Assembly (NCBI GenBank): GCA_964526905.1
Contig: CAZGMN010000038.1
Coordinates: 1-18,117 of the forward strand
Source: CAZGMN01 sp964526905
GTDB taxonomy: Bacteria; Acidobacteriota; Aminicenantia; Aminicenantales; Aminicenantaceae
Length of the DNA stretch: 18,117 nt
Reading direction: 5' to 3'
Position 1 is the first letter of the stretch. Every line of letters starts with the position of its first letter. Under the pieces are notes generated by a model. It did no database searches and was not told the origin of the DNA. It saw nothing but the letters and a program-made list of their open reading frames with translations. Made by a program: the position numbers and the translations under genes. Shown in pieces: positions 1-8,040 of this stretch.

Positions 1-809
1 ATCATTCGTCTTGCTTTGAAATGTTTCTGTCTTTTTTGGAATAGGCCGAAATAGATGAGAGGAAAGAGAAGAAAATACTTTAGCCCGCTTATTTCCAAGA
101 GAGTGATATCAAGAAAGCCGTCGTCGATTCTGGCTTTGGGTGCTGCCTTCCAGTTATAGCCAAAATAATTTGTTTTGCCGATAATGCATTCGAAGACTTT
201 AACCTTTAGTTTTTTTTGGTCAAAATATTCTCCGTCGTCGCTCAGGCCGTCGAAGAGCTCAACCTCCTGTTCTTTAGTGGGCAGGCGAAACATTATCCGC
301 GAAGCCAGGAGGTGGCCGAGAAGGCCATGAATTCGATGTTTGAGCTTTTCAAGGGTGACCTGGGCTGTGGCCCCGATGCTGGCAAAGCTTGCTATTTTTC
401 CGTCGATATCAATCAGGTCCATCTCTCTTGTTTCGCCTTTGGCCAGAATTCTCAGAGCCTTTTTCAAGCTCCTCGGGATTTTAAAGGATCTTCGAAAAGC
501 ATTGCCGCTCCCAAGGGGAATAATTCCCAGGCGGACTTCCTTTGACCTTCCGCTTTCGACTATCCCCTGGAGGACATCGGCCATTGTCCCATCCCCTCCG
601 ACGGCTACGATGACATCATTCTTTAGGCACTTCTCCTTGACATGATTGATCATCCCTTCCCTTTTCATTTCGGTGTCGGCGATCTCGGCAGGGATATTTT
701 TTTGAAGAAAGCTTCTGAGCCTCTTCCTTCTCTGCCATTTGTTGCGAGCCGCGCAGGGATTGACAACGCAACAGATGTCCTTTCCTAAAAAAGCATTGTT
801 GCTCGACAT
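1..809 (-). CDS. Diacylglycerol kinase-family lipid kinase (YegS/BmrU-like), C-terminus outside window
   Basis: I translated this by hand from the reverse strand; 269 codons are open up to the window edge, so the C-terminus is missing. It begins MSSNNAFLGK. It shows the DAGK catalytic-domain hallmarks: a VNP motif near residues 16-18, the nucleotide-binding GGDGT at 71-75, and PLGSGNAF at 98-105. A late DDGFLD motif is typical of the YegS/BmrU/sphingosine-kinase-like family. Members phosphorylate a lipid such as diacylglycerol with ATP at the inner membrane face; the actual substrate cannot be read here. No clear Shine-Dalgarno precedes the ATG. The frame stays open for ten codons upstream and includes a TTG at -12, but homology to the family start (VNP about 15 residues in) fits the ATG. 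It lies 119 bases downstream of the epimerase gene on the same strand and may be cotranscribed with it. Confidence 0.9.
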   Translation of the reverse strand, partial: MSSNNAFLGKDICCVVNPCAARNKWQRRKRLRSFLQKNIPAEIADTEMKREGMINHVKEKCLKNDVIVAVGGDGTMADVLQGIVESGRSKEVRLGIIPLGSGNAFRRSFKIPRSLKKALRILAKGETREMDLIDIDGKIASFASIGATAQVTLEKLKHRIHGLLGHLLASRIMFRLPTKEQEVELFDGLSDDGEYFDQKKLKVKVFECIIGKTNYFGYNWKAAPKARIDDGFLDITLLEISGLKYFLLFPLIYFGLFQKRQKHFKARRM

Positions 810-928
810 TCGATACCAGTCCAAAAAGCTAACTGAATTTTAATTTTTACCAGAAAAAAACAAAGAGTGCAATTTTCTTTAATATCTTAAATTTTATGGG
901 TATAGAGTCAGGGCTCTGCTCTTGGCGC

Positions 929-1912
929 TCAGCGCACAGACTTTCTGTAATATTCTGCAGTTTCCTTGATGCCATCCTCTAAGCTGTATCGAGCTCGAAA
1001 GCCGAAATCTCTCTCTGCCTTGGATGTTGAGAATAGCCAGGGAGTTTTGACCATGGCCTCCCAGAGCTTGAGGCCAAAAAAGATTTTGACAACGCCCATT
1101 TCATTGAAAACATCTGCGAGGAGGGCTGCAGCCAAAATAAGCTCCTCAGGAAAAGGAAAAAAAAGCGACTCTCCCAGGACAAATTTTTTGGCGGTGAGGA
1201 TGATTTCTCGCCAGGAATAGCCTTTGCCGTCAGTCAGATAGTAAACCTGGCTCCTTGTTTTTTCTGATTGAGCGGCCAGGAGGATGCCTTGGATGAGGTC
1301 TTTGACGTAGATCAGGCTCGTTGTCTTTCGCTTTTCTCTGAGAATGGGGACAATTCTTTTTGAAATAAGTTTGACCAAGAGCTCAGTCTCCTGCTGCCTT
1401 GGCCCGTAGACATTGGGAGGCCGGATGATTGTCGCCGGGACAAGATTCCAGGCTTGGTGCACAGCCTCCTCGCCCCTGAGCTTGCTTCGGCCATATTCTG
1501 AGTTAGGAGAGTTGGGCTGGGTTTCGTCGGAATAAAATCCTGGAAGTGATGGGCCTGCAGCAGCGATCGAGGAAATGTGGACAAAGCGCTTAAGACTCTT
1601 GTTTTTCCTCAGGCAGGCTTCAATCAGGTTTCTTGTCAGTTGATGATTGGCCAGGTCATAAGCCTTGCGGCTGGTTGAGCGGATTCGGCCGGCAAGATGA
1701 AAGATGTAATCCTGTCCCTGGACAGCCTTCTCCAGGCTCTCGAGGTTTTCAGCCGAGCCGAGAATAAATTGAACAGGAAACCTCTTGAGAAATTCTGTCT
1801 TACTTGTTGCTCTGACCAGGCAGGTCACTCTCCATTTTTGGGTGACAAGGGCTTCGACCAGGTGGCTTCCGATGAAGCCGGTTCCTCCGGTTACCAGAGC
1901 CTTGGACGGCAT
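929..1912 (-). CDS. NAD-dependent epimerase/dehydratase (extended SDR family)
   Basis: A 327-residue extended short-chain dehydrogenase. The N-terminal Rossmann fold carries GGTGFIG at residues 9-15. The catalytic Ser region HISS ends at about 114-115, and the YxxxK catalytic pair is Tyr140/Lys144 in YGRSK. The RPPNVYGPR stretch after the active site is typical of nucleotide-sugar or 3-beta-HSD-like epimerases. Family knowledge gives an NAD(P)-dependent oxidoreductase or epimerase; whether the substrate is a sugar nucleotide, a sterol-like lipid or another compound cannot be told. A TTG 12 bases upstream could extend the frame by four residues, but it has no ribosome site. The ATG chosen here has GAAAGAG just upstream. 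The gene follows the PHP hydrolase by 40 bases on the same strand, so an operon is likely. Confidence 0.9.
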   Translation of the reverse strand: MPSKALVTGGTGFIGSHLVEALVTQKWRVTCLVRATSKTEFLKRFPVQFILGSAENLESLEKAVQGQDYIFHLAGRIRSTSRKAYDLANHQLTRNLIEACLRKNKSLKRFVHISSIAAAGPSLPGFYSDETQPNSPNSEYGRSKLRGEEAVHQAWNLVPATIIRPPNVYGPRQQETELLVKLISKRIVPILREKRKTTSLIYVKDLIQGILLAAQSEKTRSQVYYLTDGKGYSWREIILTAKKFVLGESLFFPFPEELILAAALLADVFNEMGVVKIFFGLKLWEAMVKTPWLFSTSKAERDFGFRARYSLEDGIKETAEYYRKSVR

Positions 1913-1915
1913 TTG

Positions 1916-1922
1916 CTCTTTC
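1916..1922 (-). promoter_or_regulatory. Ribosome binding site deciding the epimerase start
   Basis: GAAAGAG on the minus strand lies three bases before the ATG at 1912-1910. It favours that ATG over the in-frame TTG at 1924-1922, which overlaps this site and has no purine-rich stretch of its own. The spacing is short, so the call is moderate. Confidence 0.5.
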
Positions 1923-1952
1923 AATGAAGTTTTATTTAATGCCTTGGCATTA

Positions 1953-4451
1953 TTAACGCTGTATCAATTCCTTTGACGGCAGAATTTCAGAAGTCAGGTT
2001 GATTTTGTGAGGAAGAGGAGCATCGAATTTGCCGTTTCCGTCGAAATCGACAAAGACAGGATTCGTCAAAGCGTAGGGAAGAATGGCATCGCTCACCAGG
2101 CCGCTCGGAGACGAGCGCTGCAGGACAGGGAAGAGGCTCTCTTTTCCCAGGACTTCAAGCGCAAGGTAAGAATCCCTACTCACCCTCAAGCTGATCTGTT
2201 CCTCGAATTTCGAAACGGACTCTTTTGTTGTCTTGACCGGGAAAATGATTTTCCTCTCTCCGTTGACGATGACTCTTATCTCGTCCACGGCTATCCAGGG
2301 AGCGCTCTGGACTTTCATCCAGAGTTCAATCCGTCCATCCTTGGCTGTCAAGGTATCGCCTGAGGTGTATTTGCCGTTGACTTTGAACTCGACGAGAGGG
2401 CCGTTTGTGGCAAAGGCGCGGCCTTTCTTTAAAGAGAGAGCAAGCGCCGTCCAGTTCAATTGATCGCCTTCCCCTCCCTCATAAAAAACATATGTTCTCG
2501 AATAGCCGGGCTCTCCTCTGTCTATGGAATGGGAATCCGAAGAGCCGATGAGCGGGAAGTAGTAACCCCGGTTGAGGAGGTGAAACCAGTCCTCGATGGC
2601 CACAGAATTTGAGGAATAAAAACGAGGCCCGTTCATCACCTCCAGCACATCGAAGGAAGTGCTGAAATGCTCTCGGGCAAAGGCTGCTTGTTCCATATCG
2701 AGCTGATAATTGTTGAAATATCCCAAATCTCCTGCCCGGGGATGGTTCACTTGAAGGATGGCCTCTGGGTCCTTTTTGCGGCTTGCCTCGAAGAGCAGCG
2801 GAGCCTCTTCAGCAAAAGGAGGGATGGCGCCCTTCCTTTCCTCATCCACCCTCAATTTTAAGGGATAAGTGTTGTAATGGATTAAGTTATCAGGATGAGT
2901 CACCTCGTTTCCACAGATAACGGCCAGGTATTTCTGCAGACCGAGCCTTTGAAGAGCCGGAGTATAGTCAGAGATGAAATTATGGTCTGAGGCTACAGCC
3001 ACATTGATTCCCTCAGCAATGATCGATTTTATTCTTTCAGAGATGCCCATGCCTCCATCTGAATTATTGGTGTGGAGATGGGGGTCGATGGAGATAAGAT
3101 TCGGTGTCTCCAGCACTCGGTCGATGCGGAAAACAAGCTCTTGCAGCTCATCCTTCAGAATTTCAACCACTTTCTGGTCCATGGAATATTCCGGCCCTCT
3201 GGAAGCATAGATGAGGTAGGTTCCTACAGGAAGCCTCACTTCAAGGCCTTCTTCTTGTGGAAAACGGGAATTCTTGAAGGCCTCCCATTGTCTTCCGCTC
3301 TTGACCGGATTTTCAGGCTTGAAATAAGGAGTTCGAGTCGGAGAAAGCCCGATGAAGGTCACCTTTCCCGGAACAAACTCTCCGCGGCTGTCTCTGATTC
3401 TCACTTTTACTCTGCCCTGAGGAGGGTCTTGAAGAATGCAAGAGTTTTCCTCTCCTTCAGCAACAACGAGCAGCTCTTCACAGACAGCAGGGAAGAAATT
3501 TGCCCGGACTTTATAGACTCCTTGAGGCAGAGGGACTCTGAGGGAGAAAGGATTTTCAATCATGGAGCGAAAGAAGAGGGAAGGGGAGAAGGCATCGATA
3601 ATGATGACTTCTGCCAGGCCTGAGCTGAAGTCTTTAAAATGAATGAGCGCCTCGAGCGGCTTGACCTTAAAGATTCCATAGACTTTCTGGAGCAAGTCTT
3701 CGTATTGAGTGCTGACCAAAAGAATGTAATGAGCCTCAAAAGTTTTTTTAGGCTGAAGCTTATTTAGCGAAGATTCTTCATCCTTTGGCAGGGGATTCAT
3801 GTTCAGCCAGGCCAGATAGTAGCCGTTTTTCTGATAGACTCTGAAGTTCAGGTTTGGATGCTTTTCGCGGTTAAAGGGGCTGAAAGAGTAGTAGTGAAGT
3901 GGGTTGCAATAGAGAGAGTAGCTGATGTCCTCAATCTCTTTTCCTCCAGTATTGGTCAAGGTTGAGAAGACATCGATTTTTGCTTGATCAGGATAATAAG
4001 AATAAAGAGTTTTAATCTCAGCCTTCTCTCCTTTTTTCCCTTGATACAAGGTCGAGGCGGCAAAGGCGAGAGCTCCTTGCTGAGTTTCTTTCAAGGGCTG
4101 GACCGAGGTGTAAGCCAGCTCTTCTCTTCTATCCTTTCTTCTCAGAAGGGGCGAGCCGATGATCATATTGCTCTCCAGATTCTTTCCTGCGGGAACGAAG
4201 CTGATGATGCTTCCCATGACATCCGGGGAAGGATAGTTGAGAATGGTTTTTACAGACCTCGAGCTTGCGCCGATGATAGCCAGGGTTTTTCCATCAGAAA
4301 GAAGATAGTCTCCTTTTTGCCATAAAGAGCAGAATTGTTCGGGAAGGTCCTCAGCGCCTTTTATGACTTTGACTTGAATTTCTGCCGCGCCAAGAAGAAA
4401 GGGAAGACAGAGAAAGAGAGAGAGAAGAGCACTTTTTTTTATTGTTTTCAT
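1953..4451 (-). CDS. Secreted CehA/McbA-family metallohydrolase (PHP domain)
   Basis: 832 residues. A Sec signal peptide (Lys-rich start, hydrophobic core, LLGAAE) spans about 1-22. The C-terminal half holds a PHP-fold metal site with a full ligand set: HLH at 458-460, Asp465, Asp489-His490 (SDHN), Glu516 and His519 (GNEVTHP), His570 (NHPR), and Asp639/His641 (SSDSHS). This matches CehA/McbA-type hydrolases, which cleave ester or phosphoester bonds. The roughly 430 residues before it look like beta-sandwich modules of unknown role. Around 340-440 there is a segment reminiscent of carboxypeptidase-regulatory or Ig-like domains. A strong AGGAGG sits just before the ATG. The product is predicted periplasmic or surface-exposed. 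The substrate is unknown; the carbaryl and microcin hydrolase names of the family should not be taken literally. Confidence 0.85.
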   Translation of the reverse strand: MKTIKKSALLSLFLCLPFLLGAAEIQVKVIKGAEDLPEQFCSLWQKGDYLLSDGKTLAIIGASSRSVKTILNYPSPDVMGSIISFVPAGKNLESNMIIGSPLLRRKDRREELAYTSVQPLKETQQGALAFAASTLYQGKKGEKAEIKTLYSYYPDQAKIDVFSTLTNTGGKEIEDISYSLYCNPLHYYSFSPFNREKHPNLNFRVYQKNGYYLAWLNMNPLPKDEESSLNKLQPKKTFEAHYILLVSTQYEDLLQKVYGIFKVKPLEALIHFKDFSSGLAEVIIIDAFSPSLFFRSMIENPFSLRVPLPQGVYKVRANFFPAVCEELLVVAEGEENSCILQDPPQGRVKVRIRDSRGEFVPGKVTFIGLSPTRTPYFKPENPVKSGRQWEAFKNSRFPQEEGLEVRLPVGTYLIYASRGPEYSMDQKVVEILKDELQELVFRIDRVLETPNLISIDPHLHTNNSDGGMGISERIKSIIAEGINVAVASDHNFISDYTPALQRLGLQKYLAVICGNEVTHPDNLIHYNTYPLKLRVDEERKGAIPPFAEEAPLLFEASRKKDPEAILQVNHPRAGDLGYFNNYQLDMEQAAFAREHFSTSFDVLEVMNGPRFYSSNSVAIEDWFHLLNRGYYFPLIGSSDSHSIDRGEPGYSRTYVFYEGGEGDQLNWTALALSLKKGRAFATNGPLVEFKVNGKYTSGDTLTAKDGRIELWMKVQSAPWIAVDEIRVIVNGERKIIFPVKTTKESVSKFEEQISLRVSRDSYLALEVLGKESLFPVLQRSSPSGLVSDAILPYALTNPVFVDFDGNGKFDAPLPHKINLTSEILPSKELIQR

Positions 4452-4598
4452 TCCTGCCTCCTTCGAAATCAGATGATATCAGAATGACCAAGGCAAAAGT
4501 TGAGGTAATAACCATATAATAAAAAAAGGAGGGATTCAATATTTGCATTAGGAAAGTGCTTTGGCTAAAATTAATTTCATTCAACGCTTTTGTCCAAG
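4452..4598. promoter_or_regulatory. Divergent promoter region between the PHP hydrolase and GNAT genes
   Basis: AT-rich spacer serving two divergent genes. On the plus strand there is a perfect TATAAT at 4515-4520 without a good -35 box. A second candidate is TTGCAT (4543-4548), 17 bases, then TAAAAT (4566-4571), which would give a short leader for the GNAT gene. On the minus strand the hydrolase has an AGGAGG ribosome site directly before its start but no clear promoter pair. An AGGAGG at 4527-4532 on the plus strand is not followed by a usable start codon, because the GNAT frame has stops at 4566 and 4572. All of this rests on consensus matching only. Confidence 0.4.
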
Positions 4599-5576
4599 AT
4601 GAAAGAATTAAAAAAGATTCATGAAGCTAAAGGAAAGAGGTTTCTCCTCGAGGTGGAAACGTCAGAAGACTATAGAGACTACTTGAAGTATGAAGAGCTG
4701 AGGTATGAGATTTGGGCCGACCCAAAGGATACTCTTCCTGGCCCGCGAAACATGTGGTGTGAGAACTTCCTTCACGAAGGGAGCAGCCTTTTCATTGCTG
4801 TCTATGTGGCGGACGATGAAGGCCGTTTTAAAAAAGCGAGAGAGAGTCTTGTCGGCTTCTCCTACGGCTTTGTCGGCGTTAAAGACAAGGAGATTGGCTT
4901 CAGGCGCCCTTCCAATCTCCAATTCTATTCCCAGTATACCGGCGTCAGAAAGAATTATGAGCAATACGGATTGGGAGTGTTGATCAAGAAATTCCAGAAA
5001 AAGATATTGATGGAGGCCTTCGGGATTTATACCGTGACCAACACTTACGACCCGTTGACTGGAGTCAACGCCTACAGGAATATTCATCTTTTCGGCATGG
5101 AAGTCATCGACTACCGCGAGGCTCTTTATGGAGACTTTGGAGGGCTTTTAAACAGGGTTGATATCCCCTGCGACAGGTTTTTTGTCCGCTGGGATTTGAA
5201 GAAAAAAATTCAAAGGCCCGACTATGACCTTGAATCTCTGATTGAGTCAGAGCAGATGGTGGTCGAGGCCACTCGGCGAGAGGTTAAGGGCCAGAGAGGC
5301 GTTGTCAGCCTTGAGGTCATCAAGAAGATGAACCTGGACTTAGACCATAAGCTGCTTCTCGTCGAGATCCCCTATGATTTTTATTATATGCTTCAAGAGA
5401 CGGATGTCCCCGAGGCTGAAGTCAGACGGATTCCCCTTGAATGGAGGCTGAAGACAAGAGAAGCATTTCAGAGCTTGTTCAAAAGGAAATATGCCGTTAT
5501 CGATTTCAGGCAAGTTGAAGAAGGCAAGCGACGCAGAGATTTCTATATTCTGATAAGAAAAAAGCTTCGGAAGTGA
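4599..5576 (+). CDS. GNAT-superfamily acetyltransferase-like protein (COG3375 type) with C-terminal extension
   Basis: 325 residues from the ATG. Acetyl-CoA-binding motif A is visible as VRKNYEQYGLG at 116-126, following beta-strand text (FYSQYTGV). A conserved NTYDPLTGVNAYRNIHLFG stretch (148-165) and PCDRFFVRW (190-198) resemble the predicted acetyltransferases of COG3375. Family knowledge gives acyl transfer from acyl-CoA to an amine; the acceptor is unknown. The roughly 125 residues after Trp198 are charged and unassigned. The start is uncertain: a TTG at 4590 is in frame, and neither start has a clear ribosome site. It is cytoplasmic, with no signal peptide. Its stop lies only three bases from the stop of the convergent GWxTD gene. 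Confidence 0.75.
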   Translation: MKELKKIHEAKGKRFLLEVETSEDYRDYLKYEELRYEIWADPKDTLPGPRNMWCENFLHEGSSLFIAVYVADDEGRFKKARESLVGFSYGFVGVKDKEIGFRRPSNLQFYSQYTGVRKNYEQYGLGVLIKKFQKKILMEAFGIYTVTNTYDPLTGVNAYRNIHLFGMEVIDYREALYGDFGGLLNRVDIPCDRFFVRWDLKKKIQRPDYDLESLIESEQMVVEATRREVKGQRGVVSLEVIKKMNLDLDHKLLLVEIPYDFYYMLQETDVPEAEVRRIPLEWRLKTREAFQSLFKRKYAVIDFRQVEEGKRRRDFYILIRKKLRK

Positions 5577-5579
5577 TTC

Positions 5580-7067
5580 TTAAAGCAGGGAAAATTTCAG
5601 TTTTTCGCTTGCTGTTTTATGACTGAGTTCATCGGTCACTTTAACTCGAAGCTCGTATTCTCCAGGTTCAGGAAGAGCGGAAAGGGGAATTTGAGTTCCT
5701 TCGAGGATGGCTGCTTCTTCACCCATTTTTCTCTGTCTTCTTTGAGGATTCAGCTGAAACTTTTTCTCTCCCTTTTGAAGCTCGATTTCGATGAGCAACG
5801 AGCAGTTTTGATTTTCGTCTCTTGCGGCGTTGTAGATATAGTAGAAGAGGTTGAGAGATTCATCTCTCTTGTAGCCAGGGCTGAATCGGGGCAGAAGAGC
5901 ATAGCGGCCTAAAGAGAAAACATCAAACTCCTTTTTCTTATCCGCTACTTCTTTTTCGCTGACCTGGGCTGAAGCCAGAAGGGAGGAAAGGGCGAGCTCC
6001 TGAGTCCAGAAATCAGGAACTTGAATCTGGTCCATCTTGACCGAATATGATTTCTCGTCCATGGTGGCCAGCCCAATAAAAAGCTTGTAATCACCGGGCA
6101 GAAGAGGGAGTCCGACTTGAGAAATAAAATAATTGCCCTCTTCTTGAAGGGCTTTCTCTTGAAGAAACTCGAATGATTGGCCGTCTCGCTCAAGGCTTCC
6201 GAAAATAATCATCTTTTTCTGAATTGCTTCTTTTTTCTCTCCAGCTTCAATTTTCAAAAGAAAGGTCAGGTAGGTGCTCTCATTTTCAGCCTTGGTGAAT
6301 AAGGCCTGTTTTTCAAAGGGAATCTGGACGATATCTTCTTGAGAAGATTTTATCTGCTGAATAAGCCTTCCTTCAAGAGATTCAGGAGGCAGAAGAGAAG
6401 CTTTTTTGGCGAAAGGCATCTCTTTTAAATCTGGGTGAAGATGGATTTTTTCTGGATAGGAATACAGGGCCTGGATGACTCGGAAATCGGTCTGGTTCTG
6501 ATCGATGACGTAGCCGACGCCGTCGTGAGTGAAGACAACGTTGAACGTTTTTTTAGGAAGATTCATCCAGGGCTGAGAGGGATAAATCCATATTTCTTGA
6601 GGGGAATTCTTTTGAAGGTCTGAAGGAGATTTGCTCGGATGCAAGACCCTGGTTTCTTGAGAGAGATTCTTTTGAAGGTCCGAAGGGGATGTGCTCGGAT
6701 GCAAGACCCTGGGTTTGCCAAAATAGAGATAGACTTTTCCCATATCTGTTTCTGTTCCTGTTTTGTATGCGTAAATAAAAGCTTTTTTTACATATTTCAG
6801 GCGCTGATAATACTCATCTCTGAACTCGTTTTTCTCCGTTTGGGGAGTTGGGTCTCTTTTTGCCCAGAAAAGCTTGATAAAAAGATCCTTATCTTCTTCT
6901 TTTTCGAGCTTTTTAAATTCAGCCTTTTCAGCGCCGGTTATGATCAGAGCGACTTCTTCATTCAGCCATTTCTCGTATTTGTCTTCGTTCTCAGCTGATA
7001 GAGCGAAGTTGAAAAGGATTAAAAATATAAAAAGAGATGTAAATTTGAAAAGCTTTTTAGTCTTCAT
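5580..7067 (-). CDS. GWxTD domain-containing exported protein
   Basis: 495 residues with a signal peptide (about 1-25, ending ALSAE). The N-terminal block carries the family pattern FIKLFWAKRDPTPQTEKNEF (63-82), then EYYQRLKY. The signature normally written GWxTD appears here as GTETD at 104-108, so the Trp is replaced by Thr, followed by MGKVYLYFGKP. EIWIYPSQPW follows after a 40-residue stretch made of two 20-residue repeats (120-159). The C-terminal half is predicted all-beta. The family is of unknown function, common in Acidobacteriota, Aminicenantes and Bacteroidota envelopes. An AAGGA ribosome site precedes the ATG, and the gene starts eight bases after the stop of the upstream TPR gene, so it is the last gene of a three-gene operon. 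Confidence 0.85.
   Translation of the reverse strand: MKTKKLFKFTSLFIFLILFNFALSAENEDKYEKWLNEEVALIITGAEKAEFKKLEKEEDKDLFIKLFWAKRDPTPQTEKNEFRDEYYQRLKYVKKAFIYAYKTGTETDMGKVYLYFGKPRVLHPSTSPSDLQKNLSQETRVLHPSKSPSDLQKNSPQEIWIYPSQPWMNLPKKTFNVVFTHDGVGYVIDQNQTDFRVIQALYSYPEKIHLHPDLKEMPFAKKASLLPPESLEGRLIQQIKSSQEDIVQIPFEKQALFTKAENESTYLTFLLKIEAGEKKEAIQKKMIIFGSLERDGQSFEFLQEKALQEEGNYFISQVGLPLLPGDYKLFIGLATMDEKSYSVKMDQIQVPDFWTQELALSSLLASAQVSEKEVADKKKEFDVFSLGRYALLPRFSPGYKRDESLNLFYYIYNAARDENQNCSLLIEIELQKGEKKFQLNPQRRQRKMGEEAAILEGTQIPLSALPEPGEYELRVKVTDELSHKTASEKLKFSLL
6593..6712 (-). repeat. In-frame tandem duplication, two 60-bp units inside the GWxTD gene
   Basis: Units 6593-6652 and 6653-6712 match at 54 of 60 positions by eye. 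Each encodes a 20-residue repeat beginning RVLHPS and containing SPSDLQKN. The repeat lies between the GKP turn and the EIWIYP strand of the GWxTD domain, probably in a surface loop. Confidence 0.95.
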
Positions 7068-7075
7068 TTTTTTCC

Positions 7076-7990
7076 TTACTTTTTTAAATAATCGAGCAGT
7101 TGTTTGGCCAAGGCGGCTTTTTCGTGCTCTGGAGCTAGAGCGAGGAATTTTTCCAAGTATTTCACGGCTTCTTCTTTCTTGTTTTGACTGATAGAGAGCG
7201 TTCCCAACTGGTAATAGGAATCAGCATAGTCTGGCTTAAGCTCGATGACCTTCAAGAAAGCTTGCAGAGCCTCCTCGGATTCACCTGAGTTCAGTAGACA
7301 AACCCCAAGATTATAAAAAGCATCCGGTTCGTCTGGACTGAGTTTAGTTGCTTTTTTATAGTATTTCTTTGCCTCTTCAAAATTTCCACTCTTGCCTAAA
7401 ACTTCTCCCAGCTCTTTATTGATGCTGAAGCTTTCAGGATTGAGTTCTGCAGCTTTCAGGAATGCCACTAGAGCCTCTTCCTTCCTGTTCAATTTTTTAT
7501 AAGTCAGACCCAGATTGAAATGATAGCCCCACTGAGTCTGGTTGGTTTTTATTGCCTCCTGGTAAGCAGCTGCCGCCTCCTCGTATTTTTGCTCTTCGTA
7601 AAGTTTGTAGCCTTTGAGAAAGAGGCTATCAGCCTTGGAGAGGCTTTGCTCCATGATTTCCTTGGCTTTCTCCATTTTGACTTCCAGCTTGCTCGTTTCA
7701 GCGATACTCACCTTGACTTCACGGGAGAGAGGAAGATAGCCTGATTTCTTAAGATTCAGCTGATAATATCCAGGCCAGAGTCCGACCTGAGTGAATTTCC
7801 CGTTTTTATCCGATTTGAGCTCGAGTTTTAATGCTGAGCCTTTTAAAGAGATGATTGTAACGGCTACGCCTTCCAGCGGTTTTCCCTCATTATCGGTGAC
7901 GATTCCTTCGATCTTGCCTTGAACTTGGGGCCAGAGGCTGGAGAGAAGAAGGGCAGCGAGGAATAAAAAGATAATCGTTTTTTTTATCAT
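7076..7990 (-). CDS. Exported carboxypeptidase-regulatory-like domain and TPR protein
   Basis: 304 residues. A signal peptide spans about 1-25 (MIKK, hydrophobic core, LWPQVQG). A carboxypeptidase-regulatory-like beta-sandwich follows at about 26-108 (GKIEGIVTDNEGKPLEGVAV, then GYYQLNLKKSGYLP). Five TPR motifs run from about 118 to 286, each with the usual Gly/Tyr/Ala/Pro spacing, for example YHFNLGLTYKKLNRKEEAL. A short helix ends the protein. TPRs are protein-binding scaffolds, so a periplasmic adaptor role is likely. The ATG has GAGGAG upstream. It sits between two GWxTD genes, 50 bases after the first and eight bases before the second. The N-terminal domain type is the same as that of the divergent TonB-dependent receptor. 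Confidence 0.88.
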   Translation of the reverse strand: MIKKTIIFLFLAALLLSSLWPQVQGKIEGIVTDNEGKPLEGVAVTIISLKGSALKLELKSDKNGKFTQVGLWPGYYQLNLKKSGYLPLSREVKVSIAETSKLEVKMEKAKEIMEQSLSKADSLFLKGYKLYEEQKYEEAAAAYQEAIKTNQTQWGYHFNLGLTYKKLNRKEEALVAFLKAAELNPESFSINKELGEVLGKSGNFEEAKKYYKKATKLSPDEPDAFYNLGVCLLNSGESEEALQAFLKVIELKPDYADSYYQLGTLSISQNKKEEAVKYLEKFLALAPEHEKAALAKQLLDYLKK

Positions 7991-8040
7991 TCATCACTCC
8001 TCAATTGTCTCTCTCATTCTAAATCTATTTTCAAAAAAAT

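Noticed and set aside
925..935. GCGC-TGA-GCGC inverted repeat over the epimerase stop
   Set aside because: Only four base pairs with a three-base loop and no T-tract; too weak to call a terminator.
3072..3623. 183-codon plus-strand open frame
   Set aside because: Antisense to the PHP hydrolase, whose motifs are intact; the translation looks like a reading-frame shadow.
4351..4584. Minus-strand 77-codon frame overlapping the hydrolase start
   Set aside because: It runs into the hydrolase gene in another frame with Ser/Leu-rich shadow sequence. The hydrolase has its own strong ribosome site.
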